This document shows positions 1 through 11,581 of a stretch of DNA of 48,748 nt, in pieces. A model generated the notes under the pieces. It did not search any database. It was not told the origin of the DNA and was given only the letters and a program-made list of their open reading frames with translations. How positions within the stretch are numbered: position 1 is the stretch's first letter; each line of letters opens with the position of its first letter. The stretch covers positions 1-48,748 of the forward strand of contig BJOX01000365.1 of the NCBI GenBank assembly GCA_009731375.1, read 5' to 3'. The translations under genes and the position numbers were made by a program. The stretch is from Paulinella micropora (Eukaryota > Cercozoa > Imbricatea > Euglyphida).

Positions 1-720
1 TTAAATTATTTTTACGATAGATTATATACTGTCGTACCTGAGCACGGTCAATCTCTACTTGTGTCGGTATATCGCAGGGTCGGGTACATACACCTCGACT
101 TCGGATATAGCTATTAGGACTTACGTCCGTTACAATTATTGACTAGAACTATATGGATAAATTACTTACCAGTCACAAAGTAGTCACTAAAAGTAAAACG
201 TAATTGTCCTACCCACGGGTTTGTATTTGCATTCTATCCCGAGGTCGGTCGGCGGCGGTGTAAGTTCGACTTCTCGCGCACACAAGGGTGAGCGCGCTCG
301 GGGGAGAGATTATGCCGGACCACCCGGTATATAATAGCAATACTTACCGTTCCGGTCTGTCGGTTATCCTTGCTCTGAAATCTACGGAGTCCCTAATTTA
401 GATATTCACTTCCACAGAGTCTTCGTATCGTTAGTATATACAGTTATCTGTTATTAAATATCGTATTAATACTACCGTAACATTCCTAAAGCCTGAGTGG
501 CAAGTAAAGTTGATATGTGAAACTCACAGTTGAAGTATTTTATTCACAGTATTTGCATAAAACAATAGTAAGTTGTGTGTTTACAGTCGCCCACTAGTAC
601 GGGGGCCAGAGTGACTGTCTTACTGTGACTCGTTTTAATAAATTCAAGTTTGACGTCACTGTTACTTGTATTAATATGAATATTCCTGAACATGTTATTA
701 TTAATAATCTATACCGTCGG
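1..720. other. Unique AT-rich sequence without a recognisable gene
   Basis: I see no coding island, splice-site pair or RNA gene here. The only structure noted is one arm (512-551) of a 40-bp exact inverted repeat whose partner is at 2084-2123. Confidence 0.5.
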
Positions 721-722
721 GA

Positions 723-759
723 GTCCCCCCCCCCCCCCCCCCCCCCCCCNNNNNNNNNN
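723..759. other. Poly-C run ending in a 10-N gap
   Basis: A C homopolymer runs directly into ten N and the sequence resumes with poly-A. The same layout recurs at 20577, 24157 and 39603, so this is best read as an assembly join at a C/G homopolymer. Confidence 0.8.
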
Positions 760-891
760 AAAAACTTTATTAATAATAATGAGGCGTCGTCTCATTGACG
801 GAGGCTCGGAACTTTCAGAACGCTTGCCGTTTCGTAGAGCTGAAAAGGAAGCATGTAAGTAGGCAAACACTGATATTAATAAGTAAAAACT

Positions 892-1006
892 ATGCCAGTT
901 GAACAAAGAGAGAATATAGCCGCTGAGACTACAGGGAGAAGCTTTTCCCAACTTTCTTCAAGTGATCAAAGTGTAGCCTCAGCCGGCATCACCCCCCGGA
1001 TAGCCG
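892..1006 (+). CDS. Possible isolated first exon, unknown product
   Basis: An ATG at 892 opens a non-repetitive frame beginning MPVEQRENIAAETTGR, rich in Ser, Thr and Gln. A plausible donor (gtaaaa) follows at 1007; without splicing the frame runs to a stop at 1119. I find no partner exon downstream. The composition looks more like protein than the microsatellite frames do, but the support is only one frame and one donor, so this may be chance. Confidence 0.2.
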
Positions 1007-1807
1007 GTAAAAAAGTAGTATCCTTTTTCCAGTATCAGCACGGTTTGTCCGGATTGGACCTAATGCAAAATTTTATTCCTGGTCTGTTGCCGCTTTCTTT
1101 TTCTGCTCAAGTTCACTGAGCTAATATAACGAGAAATCATTCTCTTCTTTTGAGGATTGTGTTTGGTTGTATTACCGACTTTTTCTACGAGCTATCACTG
1201 GGGGCATTACATTTGGAGTCCACTGCACTAGGCTGATTTCTTTCTACACTGCCACACTGGCAACAGAACGAATTTTCACTGACATGTCTCACACTAGGAC
1301 GTCAGACGAAAACAAATACTCCAACGCATAGGTGACCCTCATAGCTCTTTTACAAAACAAACTTTTTGATTGGACTCAAGCAGGTGTCTCGTACCCTCTA
1401 GCCCAATCCATATCTGTGTGCTCAAAGAGACATCAGATACAGACTCTCTGTTTCTTGCTGTTCTCACACAGAGACCAAGAAGAAGGAGGTGGACAGAGGA
1501 ACAAAGGAACACACACGAATCACAAACAAGCATAGGGACAGGAGCACAACACTCTACTCTTCTCGCTTGTGCAAATATGCATCATTTCACACATACGTCA
1601 GAATATTTTTGCAAATCTCTGATCGTTCTCAAAAAGTAGATCTGAGAACCTATCCGACTAACTTTCGACTTCTCAAGGAGTGCTTCTCTAGCTTCTCTAT
1701 TAGTATATGTGTGTAGGTCCTGCCTCGTTACAATATAGAAAAGGAGGAGGAGAAAGCAATTTGAGTAAGGAGAGCAAAAAATCACAGAAAGTCTTAAGGA
1801 CTACCTA

Positions 1808-1965
1808 GATTAGGATTAGGATTAGGATTAGGATTAGGATTAGGATTAGGGTTAGGATTAGGGTGAGGATTAGGATTAGGATTAGGATTAGGATTAGGAT
1901 TAGGATTAGGATAGGATAGGATAGGATAGGATACGATATAATAGGATAGGATAGATATAATAGGA
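1808..1965. repeat. Telomere-like hexamer array grading into a pentamer
   Basis: About seventeen hexamers of GGATTA (equal to TTAGGA) with occasional GGGTTA or GGTGAG variants occupy 1808-1911. They pass directly into a GGATA pentamer array to about 1965. This is close to, but not, the TTAGGG telomere repeat. Confidence 0.8.
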
Positions 1966-2439
1966 TAGGAAATGATAGGATAACAATGCGTATGAGCTAT
2001 GACTTGCATCTCAGCCACACTGGTCGTTGTTGCACAATTGTGCAGTGGTCCGTTCAAAAGCTCACATAGAGCATGACTAACAGTACTGTGAATAAAATAC
2101 TTCAACTGTGAGTTTCACATATCTCACGAGGGACAACGAGCATGACTAACAGTTTTGACACAAATCATAGCTAAGAACGACGACTTCAAGTCACGGTTCA
2201 TACGTCAAAACAGAGACAAAAAATCCAACATTTTCTCTCATTGTTCTCCATCCATCATAGTGCTAAGACAACGCTGAAGCCATAAATGAAAGCTCAGGAC
2301 GGGAGCTTTCAAATGACGTGCTCGGCGTTCTCTAAGATGAAATACTGATGAAAAATGATCTCAAAGTTGAATGATTTTCTCACGTGACTTTTGTCGATGT
2401 TAAGGGCTTCTCTGGTGTATATACGCGCGTGGCCATTAG

Positions 2440-2918
2440 AGAGAGAAGTCAACGCAATCGCGCTAGTTGCACACTTGCGTCCTTCTATCTCTAGTTCATC
2501 GTTGTTTATGTTGTTCTGTTCTTTTTTCTTGGTTTTTTGCCCTCCTCTCATAGGCATTTCCCGTATGAACGCTTACAAAATTCATGGCGAAAAAAGAAAC
2601 AAAAAAAAAAAAAGAAAGAAGTAACACAATCGCACTAGCTGCACGCTTGCCTCCTTCTATATCCAGATCGTTGTTTATGTTGTTCTTACTCTTTTTTCTT
2701 GGTTTTTTGCTGTCCTCTCAAAAACATTTTCTGTACGAAGGCTTACAAAATTGATTAAANNNNNNNNNNNNNNNNNNNNNNNNNNNNNNNNNNNNNNNNN
2801 NNNNNNNNNNNNNNNNNNNNNNNNNNNNNNNNNNNNNNNNNNNNNNNNNNNNNNNNNNNNNNNNNNNNNNNNNNNNNNNNNNNNNNNNNNNNNNNNNNNN
2901 NNNNNNNNNNNNNNNNNN

Positions 2919-2983
<65 letters not shown>

Positions 2984-3290
2984 CGTAAACGCAATCGCGC
3001 TAGCTGCACGCTTCGTCCTACTATCTCCAGATCGTTGTTTATGTTGTCGTTTTCTTTTTTCTTGATTTTCGCCCTCCTTTCATGAGCATTTTCTATGTGA
3101 ACGCTTTCAAAATTCATAGCAAAAAAAGGCAATAAAAGAATAAAGAAAGAAAGATTTTCGCCCTCCTTTCATGAGCATTTTCTGTGTGAACGCTTTCAAA
3201 ATTCATGGCAAAAAAAGGCAACAAAAGAATAAAGAAAGAAAGAAAGAAGTAAAGAAGTAAAAGCAATGGCGCTAGCTGCAGAAGGCAACT
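2440..3290. repeat. Satellite of about 180 bp, four partial copies
   Basis: The block 'GCAATCGCGCTAGCTGCAC ... cct(c/t)ctatctccag ... ttgtttatgttgt ... ttcttggttttttgccctcc ... aaaattcatggc ... (aaag)n' recurs at about 2445-2600, 2625-2755, 2985-3125 and, in part, 3150-3285. Part of the third unit is lost in the N gap at 2760-2918. No protein is conserved between the copies. Confidence 0.7.
2760..2918. other. Assembly gap (N)
   Basis: 159 N inside the satellite block, followed by poly-A. Confidence 0.95.
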
Positions 3291-3439
3291 AGCTTAGGAA
3301 ACGGAAATAAGGTAATAGCATGTTATATGTATGCAGTGTGCACAAACTATCAACTACTAAGCAGAACAACATAAGTCTGAGCCACGACAATAAAGATCAC
3401 TACACTAAATTCTTATTGAGTATTTCCAAAAGGGAAGGT

Positions 3440-3540
3440 GAATAAATGCATTTCGGTTATGGTTGCAGGTTGGGTACTTATTTGATCTTTCCTTAAGTAA
3501 GGGAAACGTATACATTTCGGTTATGGTTTCGGTTTCGCTT
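3440..3540 (-). repeat. Decayed 3'-half copies of the last exon of gene A
   Basis: Two degraded copies of the end of the exon at 3545-3730 (the minus-strand stretch reading NRNRNVYV) lie immediately downstream of its stop, at about 3505-3540 and 3445-3480. They keep the 'aaccgaaatg(t/c)a' core seen in the intact exon near 3580. This belongs to the exon-edge echo pattern. Confidence 0.6.
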
Positions 3541-3544
3541 TGCC

Positions 3545-6500
3545 TTATTTGGTATTTCCATAAGGCGGCAAGTAAACGTATACATTTCGGTTACGGTTGC
3601 GGGTTGGGTTTTGGTTTGGGTTTGCTGGGTATGTTGCTGCTGGGGCCGGCGGGGCCAGTGCGTAGTAATGCACAATCCCGGGATCAGCAGGAAACGTTAC
3701 TGGCACAGCTGCAGGATTTACTTGGTCGACCTAGATAGATAGATAGATAAATGGATAGATAGATAGGTAGGTAGATAGATGGATAGATGGATAGATGGAT
3801 AGATAGATAGATAGATGGATAGATAGATAGATAGATAGATAGATGGATGGATGGATGGATGGATGGATGGATAGATAGATAGATAGATAGATGAGATGTC
3901 TCAAAGGAATGTAGTCCTTGCAAAGGAACGCAGTTTCACATCAAACAATAATTTGTGTACTGTGCATGTGTCCGGGATGGGAATCACGGGTAGACTGTGT
4001 TCTGGAAAAAGAAGAGGAGGAAGGACGTTGAAGAAAAAGGCAATCTAGGAATGGAGAGTGGGAGGATAAGGAAGAAGAGAAAGAAAAGGAAGCCGTTAGT
4101 CCAAGTGTTTTGAGCACCGTAAGCTTGCGCAAGCTACAATGATGACATTGTATGAGGCCTAAACCCCCGCAGGGACCTAGCCCGGGCTATGCAACACTGG
4201 ACGGCTATGATGGAATGCAGTCACCAATACGGACTAGAGGAAGATTAGTCCAATTTTTGACTGCACAGGAGCGATAAATCGCAAAAGAGCAACGAGCTAC
4301 GCAGGAGGATAGCTTGAAGCAAAGGGATTTGGATTGGGGATGGGAAAAACCCAAGGCGCGGAAACATCGATGAACAGAGAACGATACCATGCCGCGAGCC
4401 CCGCATTCGATTGGTCGAAGGTGGCAGGTCCATCCGTTGTCCTCGATTTGAGATTTGAGCTTGTTGTATCGGTTGGTCTTGTAGGCTCGTGCGTCAAGGA
4501 TGTTTTCCTCGACCGGGCACGTTAGCTCGATCAGAATACATATCTTGGTAGACAGTGACCAGACAACGATATCGGGGCGGAGGTCAGTGACACAAATGTG
4601 GACAGGAAAGGCTTGCTCAGAACCGGTGTATTGGGTTTGGAGTTGCCAATCGTTTGCAGTGTCAAGCAGGGATGGTCGATGAAATGACTGTCTCTTAGGC
4701 TTCTGCTCGCCCTCTTTCACAAACATAGACTTTGATTCATTTTGGTCTATAGGGGAGCGTTTGTTATGGCTCTCGATGTGTTTTTGAAGGGGAGCTTCAA
4801 TAGTGCAGAGCACAGAGTCATGACGCCAGGTATAGCGGCCTTGTTTGAGGGCAACATGGCAACCGGAGAGGATGTGGCATAGATGTGCTTGACCAGAACA
4901 GAGGGCACACTTGTTGTTGGGAATGATTCCCCACAGACGTCTAAGGTCGGGGGTAATAACCGAGTTTGTGCTTGCGTTGATGACCCAAGAGATTAAACGG
5001 GGATTACGGGTTCCGATGAGGCGAGCCCAGGAGAGGTCGAAGGGGCATGCGTCTTCAAAACGAAGGAAGCACCCTTGCATGGCTTTGTCCATGTCATGCA
5101 CTGTGGTTGTCTCAAGTATTGTCTCAGCAGCTAATTCTAAAACCCTGTCTTTGCGGTCTGTGATGGAATGTTCTTTTGGGTAGCGACCATGGCCAAGTCC
5201 GAGATGATCGGATTGGCCTCGATGTTTGAATTCAAAATCAACTTGTGCCTCAAGCTTTTCGAGCACAGGCTCTGGTTTCCAGATAGTTCGAAATGTTTCG
5301 TGTTTCGTCAGGTTCATCGCATAAATGGACGAGAGGTGTTTATCTGGGCAGTACTTCAGCATTTGAGCACGGTTGATTTGAAGTCGCTGGTAAAAAGAGA
5401 CGATGGATTGGAGCTGTAGACCGAATTTCGAGCGTGGGCGGTAAAGGCAAGAGACCAGAGCTCTTTTGTAGATATTGGCCCATTTTTTGAGGAAGCGGGT
5501 CGCAATTTTCTCAAGGGTTTTGGCGAAAGATAAGCAGAGGTCATAAATGAGAAATGGCCAGGCAAGTGACTGGACAGCGTAGTGCTGGTATAGCCAAAAT
5601 TTCATAAAGCCATTGATCGAGCAGCTATCGATGGCTTGCATAGAAAGAATGAACTTCTTTTGGATTGCTGCACGTTGTTCGTTTTCGCTGAGGTCATGGT
5701 AGACAATCCATCCGAGGTCTTTGAAAGGCTTGTCAGCGATGAAGTCAATCGGTTTGCCAGTAATAGTAAGGGCGGGGTCGAAGGGTGGGAACGAGATCGG
5801 CAATAATCGTTTGAGACCCTTATAGTCGTCGGCTTTAGTCCAGTATTTGAAAGCAAGGCTTTTGCATTTGGGCGGTTTCGCGGCCATTGTTCTGGACCAT
5901 GACAGAAATTTGTCAATCATGTTGATGGACGATTGACAGTGTTTCGGGGATCGGCAGTGTAGTTTGAGGTCGTCAGCATAAGCAGCTTCGTGCACGATGA
6001 CTTCATCTGTTGAGGTCTTATGCTTGAAATGATAACCGTTGTTTTTGGTCAAGGATGATAGGAGGTCAAGGAGTAGGTTGAAAACTATGTTGAAAAGGAG
6101 AGGAGAAATGCAGCATCCTTGAAAAACGCCAACAGCAAAAACAAAGGGTTCTGATGACCAATCTTTCCCTTCGATTGTGGCTACTAAGAGTTCGTAGTAT
6201 AAAAAGATTATGCGAGCAAACATAGGGGGCACGTGGTACCACCAGAGAGCGAACTGGATCAAGTTGTGGTTTACGCTTCCAAAAGCGTTTTGTAGGTCAA
6301 TCCATGCTATGACCAGTTGGCGATAGTGATCTTTTGCATTTCTGATGGTAGCTTTTGTAGTAGCAATGTGCTCGGGGCATCCTGCAACGTTACGGAGGAA
6401 ACCTTTTTGTTTTGCTCTGTCAAAGTACTTGTTATCTAGCAAAAAACTCTCTAGGCGTTTTGACCACAAAGAGAAAAATACCTTACCCGAGCAGCTTGTC

Positions 6501-7569
6501 AGAGCAATCGGACGATAGTTTGAGGCCTGAAGTGGATCGCCGTCCTTATGAAGGAGGGAGATAGCAGCTTGGGCCCAGCTATTAGCTACGTCAGTTGTCC
6601 AACACTTGACAATGAGTTTGTGTAAGAAAAGTAAAGCGGTGGGAAGTCTCTTGTAAACAAGGTAGCTAATACTATCTCTGCCAGGGGCTGCACCATTACG
6701 CTTGGCAAACACAGATCTTTTGGTTTCCAAGAAGGACGGTGGCTTGAGGTCAAAGGGGACAGTTGGTAGAGGTGGGCGATTCATTTCAGGTAAGGGCACG
6801 TAGGTTTGTTCACGATTAGCGTCTTTGTATAGGTTGGGAAAGTAGGAGTCACAGTTTTCTTTGGATAGGGAGGAAGTGGTTTGGGTTGAGGGGGGATGAA
6901 ACAGATTTTTGGCAAACTTATGAGGGTCAGTTCGGAAGCGTGTATTTGCTTGTCGTTGAGCGGAGCTTAAAGTTGCTTCCTTGAGACGACGGCGGAGGCG
7001 GTTTCCGGTCTTCAATAATACTCGCCAAGTTTTTTGCAGGCTTTTTGCAACAGCAGCTGGAATTGAACCTGCCCTTTTGAGATCTCGCAGATGTCTCTTT
7101 TGGATCAGTTTTTGTTGTCGGTTCTGCGTGAGTTCTGTTTGGAGCCGGATTACGTGGCGGTTTTTTCGCTCATGAGTTTGTTCTTGTGTTTTTGTTACCC
7201 GTTGTGATATGAAGTCGTAGAGATATCTTTCAAATTTCGCTACTGCTTCGTCACATGACAGGCATTTGATGAGAGAGGAGGGGAGGATGAGAGGGAGTGC
7301 GGATTGGAGTTCTTCTTCAATGCCTTTCCATTCGCTTGGTGTTGATGGCAATACCAGGCGTTTTCTTCTTTCGGTTGGTTCTTTCGGGGCACTTCTTGTC
7401 CGATGGACGAAATGGGAGTATGTCTCGGCGTCAACACAGTGGGTGGAATCCAGGTTGATAATGCCGGGTTGCGACTTGTAGTCCGGATGGACGTGCGCTT
7501 TTGGGCTCTTCTTTTCGAGGAGGCCCGAAAGGTCTTCGTAAGGGTGAACATGAGCAAAATCTTCTCCAG

Positions 7570-7616
<47 letters not shown>

Positions 7617-7912
7617 AATGGACCGGTGGCCCACTGGGTGAGCGAGAAGACGCTGCATACACTACTTGCCAAAACTATACACATACATATACATGTAAAT
7701 ATATATGTCTATGTTTTTGTATGCATATGTATAATATGCATACATAGAGATACTGCTGCCCCGCAGACCGCAGAGAAGGGGAAAACATAGATGACTCGAT
7801 TGATAGAAGGAAAGATAGATAGAAAGATAGGTAGGTAGGGAGGTAGGTAGGTAGGTAGGTAGGTAGGTAAATAGGTAAATAGGTAGATGGGTAGATGGGT
7901 AGATAGATAGAC

Positions 7913-7943
<31 letters not shown>

Positions 7944-8124
7944 CCTGCTGGTCGCCAGCTGGCTGCAGGATGGGGAAAACTTAGATAGATAGAAAGAAGG
8001 AAAGAGATAGAAAGATAGGTAGGTAGGTAGATAGATATATAGATAGATAGATAGATAAATAGATGGATAGATGGATAGATGGATGGATAGATGGATAGAT
8101 GGATGATTAGATAGAAGATAGATG

Positions 8125-8158
<34 letters not shown>

Positions 8159-8491
8159 CAGACCTGCTGGTCGCCCGCTGGCTGCAAGGTGGGACAGAAC
8201 GCTGCGGAGTCTGCAGAAACGTAGTTCAATAAACAAAATGTACCCTTTTGTATAATGAGGAAACGACTTAATTTTTGTAGCAAGCTTATTTCTTATATTT
8301 TGTCAGGTGCTTTAGAGCCTTGAATCATAACGCGATGTAGTGTATGTATGTAATGTATGTATGTATTGTATGCATGTAATGTATGCATGTAATGTACGCA
8401 TGTAATGTGTGCATGTAATTTATGAATGTAATTTATGTGTGGAATGTATGTATGCAAGGAACTAAGTTATCTAACCTTGAGAAGCGAAGTT

Positions 8492-8526
<35 letters not shown>

Positions 8527-9188
8527 GCTAAGACAAGACAAGACAAGACAAGACAAGACAAGACAAGACAAGACAAGACAAGACAAGACAAGACAAGACA
8601 AGACAAGACAAGACAAGACAAAAGAGACAAAAGAGACAAAAGAGACAAGAGACAAGAGACAAGAGACAAGAGACAAGAGACAAGAGACAAGAGACAAGCG
8701 ACAAGCGACAAGCGACAAGCGACAAGAGACAAGAGACAAGAGACAAGAGACAGAGACAAGAGACAAGAGACAAGAGACAAGAGACAAGAGACAAGAGACA
8801 AGAGACAAGAGACAAGACAAGACAAGACAAGACAAGACAACAAGACAGGACAAGACAGGACAAGACAGGACAAGACAGGACAAGACAGGACAAGACAGGA
8901 CAAGACAGGACACAAGACACAAGACACAAGACAAGACAAGGCAAGGCAAGGCAAGGCAAGGCAAGACAAGACAAGACAAGACAAGACAAGACACAAGACA
9001 CAAGACACAAGACACAAGACTCAAGACACAAGACACAAGAGACAAGAGACAAGAGACAAGAGACAAGAGACAAGAGACAAGAGACAATAAGATAAGATAA
9101 GATAAGATAAGATTAGATAAGATTCGATAAGATTCGATAAGATTAGATTAGATTAGATTAGATTAGATTAGATTAGATTAGATTAGAT

Positions 9189-9283
<95 letters not shown>

Positions 9284-9404
9284 GTAGATGGTAGTAATCT
9301 ACCCTGGGAAACGACGTTCAGGTTTTGGGGTAACATCAGCAGAGGAGTAGACAAACCTACATACACACATACATACATCATACATACATACATACATACA
9401 TACA

Positions 9405-9438
<34 letters not shown>

Positions 9439-9701
9439 CATGCAGGCATGCGTGCATGCATGCATACATACATATATGCATGCATGCATGCATTCATGCA
9501 TTCATACATTCATACATACATACATACATACATACATACATACATACATACATACATACATACACAATACGTACCTGTCAGGGTGTGATACATGTGTGAA
9601 AGGTTAGAGGCGAACATACATACAATAAATGCAATACATACATTCATACAAAATGCATAGCCTTCAGGGTGGGAGATAAGGGTGTCAGTTAGAGGCATAC
9701 A

Positions 9702-9735
<34 letters not shown>

Positions 9736-9844
9736 CATACATATATACATACATACATATATATATATACATACATATATATATATATGTATATATGTAA
9801 TACATATATATATATACATATATATATGTATATATATATATGTC

Positions 9845-9878
<34 letters not shown>

Positions 9879-9931
9879 CGTCAGGGTGGGAGACATGGGT
9901 GTCAGGTTAGAGGCGGCGTTGACATCTAAAC

Positions 9932-10018
<87 letters not shown>

Positions 10019-10108
10019 CATGCATACGTACGTACATACCTACATGTTAACATACATATTTACATACATACATACGTAAGACAGGCATGTACACAGCTAG
10101 ATAGATAG

Positions 10109-10177
<69 letters not shown>

Positions 10178-10200
10178 GGATGGATGGATGGATGGATATG

Positions 10201-10239
<39 letters not shown>

Positions 10240-11550
10240 TGATACATAGATACATAGATAGATAGTTAGATAGTTAGGTAGATAGGTAGATAGATACCTA
10301 GCACTGGCATGTACACAGGTCGGACCGAGCTTGAATCACTCATACTACTGCCTATGTATGTATGCATGTATGTATGTATGTATGTATGTATGTATGTATG
10401 TATGTGTGTGTGTGTATGTATGTATGTATGTATGTATGTATGTATGCATATATGCATGTATGCATGCATGATGTGAGTATGCATGTATGTGTGTATGCGT
10501 GTTTGTATTATGTATGTATGTATGTATGTATGTATGTATGTATGTACGTATGTATGTGTGTGTGTGTATGTACTGTACGTATGTGTGTATGCATGCATGC
10601 AAGCATGTATGTATGTATGTATGTATGTATGTATGTATGTATGTATGTATGTATGTGTATGTGTGTGTGTGTATGTATGCATGTATGTTTGTATGTTGTA
10701 CGTATGTTTGTGTGTATGTATGTATGTATATATGTATGTATGTATGTATGTATGTACGCCTGTACGTATGTATGTATGTATGTATGTATGTATGTATGTA
10801 TTATTACCTGCTTGTGCACCAACGAACGAGCTGGACACGGACGTCTGCGTGCGAGTGTACACGGGCGACGAAGTGTATGAAAGCGCGGCCTCCAGAGACT
10901 AAATTAAAGTACATATTATTTCTATGTGAAGCCTCAAAGGACTAAATGAACATATATGTTACATACTTATATGTGCGAGTGCAAAGCGGCGACGAAGTGT
11001 GTGAAGGCGAGGGACTAAATGAACATACATATATATAACATGTTATGTACATATGCGAGTATAAAGCGGTGACGAAGTGAGTGAAGGCATAGCCTCAAGG
11101 GACTAAATTTAAATGAACGTACATGTATATAACATGTTAAGTATGTGCGAGTGTAAAGTGACGAAGTGTGTGACGGCATTGGCTCGGTGGTCTAAATGAA
11201 CAACGGGATATATATAAACCTGTCTCATAACATACATACATGCATATGTGTGTGAGGGCATGGTCTCGAGGGACTAAATAAATATTCCACGCTGGATAGT
11301 AATGCTGTCTCATTACACATACATACATACATAGATACATACATACATACAATACATACATACAATACATACAATACATACAATACATACAATACATACA
11401 ATACATACAATACATAGATACATACATGCATACATACATGCATACATACATAGATACATACATACATACATACATGCATACATACATACATACATACATA
11501 CATACATACATTACATACATTACATACATTACATACATTACATACATACA

Positions 11551-11581
<31 letters not shown>

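Larger units (their letters stand above)
9357..10797. repeat. ACAT, AT, TAGA and ATGT arrays in gene A introns
   Basis: ACAT (9357-9560), ACAT and AT (9695-9877), TAGA (9935-10265, broken by a small island) and ATGT (10355-10797) fill the introns between the exons at 9303-9356, 9878-9925, 10298-10351 and 10808-10898. Apart from the exons and the echo copies listed separately I see nothing coding. Confidence 0.85.

Noticed and set aside
1808-1911. True chromosome end
   Set aside because: The array is only about 100 bp, internal, flanked by unique DNA on both sides and of a TTAGGA rather than a standard telomere unit.
7622-7654. Extra exon of gene A (minus, RLLAHPVGH)
   Set aside because: It has acceptor- and donor-like sites, but including it would put the last exon out of phase with an early stop. 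It is more likely flank of the LINE insertion.
8527-9091. CRISPR-like array
   Set aside because: Direct tandem units without unique spacers, in a eukaryotic context.
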